NCBI GenBank assembly: GCA_016296985.1 | Contig: JAEDHM010000052.1 | Span: forward strand, 1-9,372 | Reading direction: 5' to 3' | From: Clostridia bacterium | GTDB lineage: Bacteria; Bacillota; Clostridia; Christensenellales; CAG-1252 | DNA: 9,372 nucleotides | In this document: positions 7,283 to 9,372 of the stretch, piece after piece | Numbering within the stretch: position 1 is the stretch's first letter | Layout of the letters: the number at the start of each line of letters is the position of its first letter | Translations under genes and position numbers: made by a program | The notes under the pieces: generated by a model | The model's database searches: none | What the model was told of the DNA's origin: nothing | Seen by the model: only the letters and a program-made list of their open reading frames with translations

Positions 7283-8290
7283 CTATGCCTTGTCCTTTCT
7301 TTTCTTTACCGTTTCCCTTTGCCTGCCAATGACGAAAGAGTTTTCCTCAACGTTATGGCAAACCGTTGTTCCTGCCGCAATAAAACTGTTATCTTCCACG
7401 GTAAGGGGTGCGACAAGGTTTACGTTACAGCCTAAAAAGACCTTTTCCCCCACCACGGTTTTATGCTTTTTTACTCCGTCGTAGTTTGCAAAAACGACTC
7501 CGCAACCTACGTTTGTGTCATTTCCAACTTCGCCGTCCCCGATATAGGAGAGGTGAGCGCATTTCACACCGTCCCCTAAAACTGACGCTTTTATTTCAAC
7601 AAAGTTACCAATCCTAACTTTATCCCCGATTATGCTTTTGGGGCGAATTACGCAAAAGGGGCCGATTTTGCAATCCTTACCTATTATTGAAGATAGGATA
7701 ACTCCCCCTTCAATTTTGGTATTTTCTCCAATTTCGCTATCCTCAATTCGGGTAAAAGAGGATATTTCAACGCCCCTTTTTACAAGACTTTTCCCCTTGA
7801 TTTCCACAAAGGGAGCGATAAAAACGCCACCTTCGATTTTCGCGGTATAATCCACCGCTACAAGGTCGGGGGAAGGAATACCCACTCCTGCGCTCCTCAA
7901 ACTTTCAGTTTGTCTATCCTTCAAAACCCTTCTCGCAAGGGCAACTTTTTCCTCGTCCTCAAGGGATAAAAAGGCAAGTTTTTCTCTCCCTTTATCAAGG
8001 GAAAAAGCAGGGATTTTCCCAGCCCCTGCCCGAAACATAACCCCTTTTCCAAGGGAAAGCCTCATTATACCTTCTTTTTCTCCAAAGTCAGCCACCTCGC
8101 AAAGGGATTTTTGAGTAACAAGAGGCATATCATCATACAAAACGGCTTGCCACTCGCCCTCTTTCGCTTTGCAAAAGGAAAGGGAACTTAGAGAGTTTTC
8201 AAGATGTTCTCTTGCCGAAAGCCCCCAAAGTTTTTCTTCCGCTTTTGGGTTACGGCTATTTTTTATTATAACACAAATTTTTCTTCGCAT
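7283..8290 (-). CDS. glmU: GlmU-type glucosamine-1-phosphate acetyltransferase with a degenerate, shortened uridyltransferase half
   Basis: Normal GlmU (about 450 residues) acetylates glucosamine-1-phosphate and then adds UMP to give UDP-GlcNAc, the precursor of peptidoglycan. This protein has 335 residues. Residues about 113-140 match the GlmU linker helix, and 148-335 form a left-handed beta-helix of hexapeptide repeats. Acetyltransferase residues are all present: Arg216 (IRP), Lys234, the catalytic His246 and Tyr249 in AHLSYIGD, Asn269-Tyr270-Asp271-Gly272, and the terminal GRQR. By contrast the first ~110 residues lack the LAAGxGTRM nucleotide-binding loop and most of the Rossmann core. 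Only fragments seem alignable: RKICVII, GLSAREHLENSL, and VLYDDMPLVT, which resembles the GlmU metal-binding 'LYGDxPL'. I infer acetyltransferase activity without uridyltransferase activity. ATG 8290 lies 22 bases after tadA, has no evident Shine-Dalgarno and sits inside a palindrome. The gene occupies the glmU position upstream of pth. Confidence 0.85.
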   Translation of the reverse strand: MRRKICVIIKNSRNPKAEEKLWGLSAREHLENSLSSLSFCKAKEGEWQAVLYDDMPLVTQKSLCEVADFGEKEGIMRLSLGKGVMFRAGAGKIPAFSLDKGREKLAFLSLEDEEKVALARRVLKDRQTESLRSAGVGIPSPDLVAVDYTAKIEGGVFIAPFVEIKGKSLVKRGVEISSFTRIEDSEIGENTKIEGGVILSSIIGKDCKIGPFCVIRPKSIIGDKVRIGNFVEIKASVLGDGVKCAHLSYIGDGEVGNDTNVGCGVVFANYDGVKKHKTVVGEKVFLGCNVNLVAPLTVEDNSFIAAGTTVCHNVEENSFVIGRQRETVKKRKDKA

Positions 8291-8305
8291 ATAACAATAT
8301 ATGCG
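8286..8305 (-). promoter_or_regulatory. Perfect palindrome over the start codon of the GlmU-type gene
   Basis: Minus strand CGCATATA-TTGT-TATATGCG: eight perfect pairs and a four-base loop, with the ATG (8290-8288) inside the 3' arm. As RNA it would hide the start codon; as DNA it could be a protein binding site. No Shine-Dalgarno is visible upstream. The structure is plain in the sequence, but a regulatory role is inferred. Confidence 0.5.
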
Positions 8306-8312
8306 TTAAAGT

Positions 8313-8774
8313 TTATTTTTTTCTTTTTTGAGCAAAAAAGTCGCTTAAAATCTTACCGCATTTCTCCGCCAAAATTCCGCCTTCACAGACAAGATTATGG
8401 TTAAAAAGGCCCTTTTCCGCAAGGTTTAGCACACTTCCCATACAACCTGACTTTTTGTCAAATGCACCGAAATACACCCCCCTAAGCCTACTGTTTATGC
8501 ACGCGCCCACACACATGGCGCAAGGCTCTAAGGTAACGAAAAGATCGCAGTCTTCAAGCCACCAATTTTCCACCTTTTTACAGGCTTCCCTTATGGCAAC
8601 GGTTTCCGCGTGAAACAAGGCGCAGTTTTCACTTTCCTTAAGGTTGTGAGATTTTGCAATAACCTCGCCGTCCTTTACGATAATCGCGCCAATAGGCACT
8701 TCGTCAAGGGCAAAGGCCTTTTCAGCCTCTTGATAGGCAAGTTCCATAAAAAAAATCTTTTCGCTTTCTGTCAT
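8313..8774 (-). CDS. tadA: tRNA-specific adenosine deaminase TadA
   Basis: Deaminates adenosine-34 to inosine in the anticodon of tRNA-Arg(ACG), so that one tRNA reads several CGN codons. The 153 residues show the cytidine/deoxycytidylate deaminase fold. DEVPIGAIIV (24-33) is at the N terminus. HAE (55-57) supplies a zinc ligand and the proton-shuttling Glu57, and PCAMC (84-88) supplies the zinc ligands Cys85 and Cys88. GAFDKKSGCMGSVLNL corresponds to the family's 'DPKxGA' region. I chose ATG 8774 because it forms an ATGA overlap with the upstream stop and gives the usual N terminus. A TTG at 8786 would add only four residues. No Shine-Dalgarno is seen, so coupling to the peptidase gene is likely. 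Confidence 0.96.
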   Translation of the reverse strand: MTESEKIFFMELAYQEAEKAFALDEVPIGAIIVKDGEVIAKSHNLKESENCALFHAETVAIREACKKVENWWLEDCDLFVTLEPCAMCVGACINSRLRGVYFGAFDKKSGCMGSVLNLAEKGLFNHNLVCEGGILAEKCGKILSDFFAQKRKK

Positions 8775-9372
8775 AATTTGTACCAATCGGGGAAATTTTC
8801 ACCCTCTCTTTCCTTTGTCTTTATCCCAATTTCTTCCGCAATATAGGGAATATCCTTGTTTTGCAAATATATCTTTTCAAACTCGCCGTAGGGTATAGGA
8901 TGGGAAAGTCTATCATCCCCCACCTCAAGGGTATATCCCGGCCGTGATGATATCTTTATAAACCAATCCTTAAAGCCACCGCAACTGTTTTTTGCCATTT
9001 CACAAGGATAAGTAGTAGAAAAAGTCAATTTTTCAAGATTTTCCGCCCTATCTTCAAAATTTCCATAGCCATAATATATTATCTCTCCTTTCGAGTGAAA
9101 TGCAACTACGCAATAAGGATTTACCCTTGCGATATAATCCCTTAAGGCCAAATTCTCCCTCTCGCTGAAAGGACTTTCCCCAACGTAGTTTTCACTGTGA
9201 GGATAAAAGATATTTTTCGCCCCCTTACCCCAATCGGCAGGAAAGTTTACGTTCAAATCAACTCCTCGCCCATTTGCCTTCCACAAACTTAAATCGGGAT
9301 TCCCATCGTTCCAATCTATATATTTTTCTCGAAAACAAGGGGGAGCGGTATCCTTCCCCCTTATTGCAAGCT
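8771..9372 (-). CDS. M14 family gamma-D-glutamyl-diamino acid endopeptidase (partial, 5' end off the window)
   Basis: A zinc carboxypeptidase-fold enzyme of the M14C type, which cuts the D-Glu/diaminopimelate bond of peptidoglycan stem peptides. About 200 C-terminal residues are visible, and the frame stays open to the window edge, so the true start is outside. WKANGRGVDLNVNFPADWG matches the substrate-site motif of this subfamily. AFHSKGEIIYY carries the third zinc ligand (His), and YTLEVG carries the general-base Glu. The first zinc motif (HxxE) must lie upstream of the window. The Asn-Arg pair of pancreatic carboxypeptidases is Asn-Val here; I recall that this position also varies in Bacillus relatives. 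Any LysM or signal peptide would be in the missing part. It heads the visible operon and overlaps tadA by 4 bases. Confidence 0.88.
   Translation of the reverse strand, partial: LAIRGKDTAPPCFREKYIDWNDGNPDLSLWKANGRGVDLNVNFPADWGKGAKNIFYPHSENYVGESPFSERENLALRDYIARVNPYCVVAFHSKGEIIYYGYGNFEDRAENLEKLTFSTTYPCEMAKNSCGGFKDWFIKISSRPGYTLEVGDDRLSHPIPYGEFEKIYLQNKDIPYIAEEIGIKTKEREGENFPDWYKL

Noticed and set aside
8265..8270. TATAAT on the minus strand inside the GlmU-type gene
   Set aside because: It is made of Val-Ile-Ile codons, and the -35 position reads TATATG, far from consensus. It would also start transcription inside the gene.
8323..8340. Inverted repeat CTTTTTT-GAGC-AAAAAAG at the end of tadA
   Set aside because: All-AT stem in a Phe/Lys-rich coding end. 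It is not followed by a T run in the direction of transcription, so it is not a terminator.
8774..8786. TTG 8786 as the tadA start
   Set aside because: It adds only MVQI with no ribosome site. ATG 8774 gives the usual N terminus and an ATGA overlap.
8771..9286. TTG at 9286 as the start of the peptidase
   Set aside because: The same frame stays open to the window edge, and the TTG falls within the conserved WKANxRGVDLN context, so it is an internal Leu codon.

Overview
The window reads as chromosomal backbone of a Firmicutes bacterium, most likely an uncultured Clostridia lineage. The gene order GlmU-type protein > pth > mfd > parvulin-type lipoprotein matches the glmU-(prs)-pth-mfd-prsA neighbourhood of many Clostridia and, in part, Bacillus (glmU-prs-ctc-pth-fin-mfd). 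AT-leaning sequence, AAGGAG-type ribosome sites, a GAAA-loop intrinsic terminator and a Gram-positive-style lipobox agree. A finer placement (for example Christensenellales) is only a guess from the style of the lipoprotein.

All genes lie on the minus strand, so transcription runs from position 9372 towards 1. The series opens with the 3' part of an M14 peptidoglycan peptidase (8771-9372, cut by the window edge). It overlaps tadA by 4 bases (ATGA). A shortened GlmU-type acetyltransferase (7283-8290), pth (6701-7264) and mfd (3313-6699) follow with gaps of 22, 18 and 1 bases, so these five genes are probably one operon. After a 91-base gap holding its own promoter, a 5' hairpin and a strong ribosome site comes a very long parvulin-type lipoprotein (420-3221). 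It ends in a textbook intrinsic terminator (374-403). Positions 1-373 carry no gene: two copies of a dispersed-type repeat and two small hairpins.

The operon mixes cell-wall work (M14 peptidase, GlmU-type acetyltransferase) with translation quality (TadA makes inosine-34; Pth recycles peptidyl-tRNA) and transcription-coupled repair (Mfd). The lipoprotein is the likely extracytoplasmic foldase of the same conserved neighbourhood.

The two most unusual proteins are these. First, the GlmU-type protein keeps an intact acetyltransferase half, but its uridyltransferase half has shrunk to about 110 residues without the nucleotide-binding loop. Second, the 933-residue parvulin lipoprotein has an Ig-like domain, a His/Asp-rich stretch and a 12-cysteine segment inserted inside the parvulin domain. 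I see no mobile element, CRISPR array, tRNA or rRNA.
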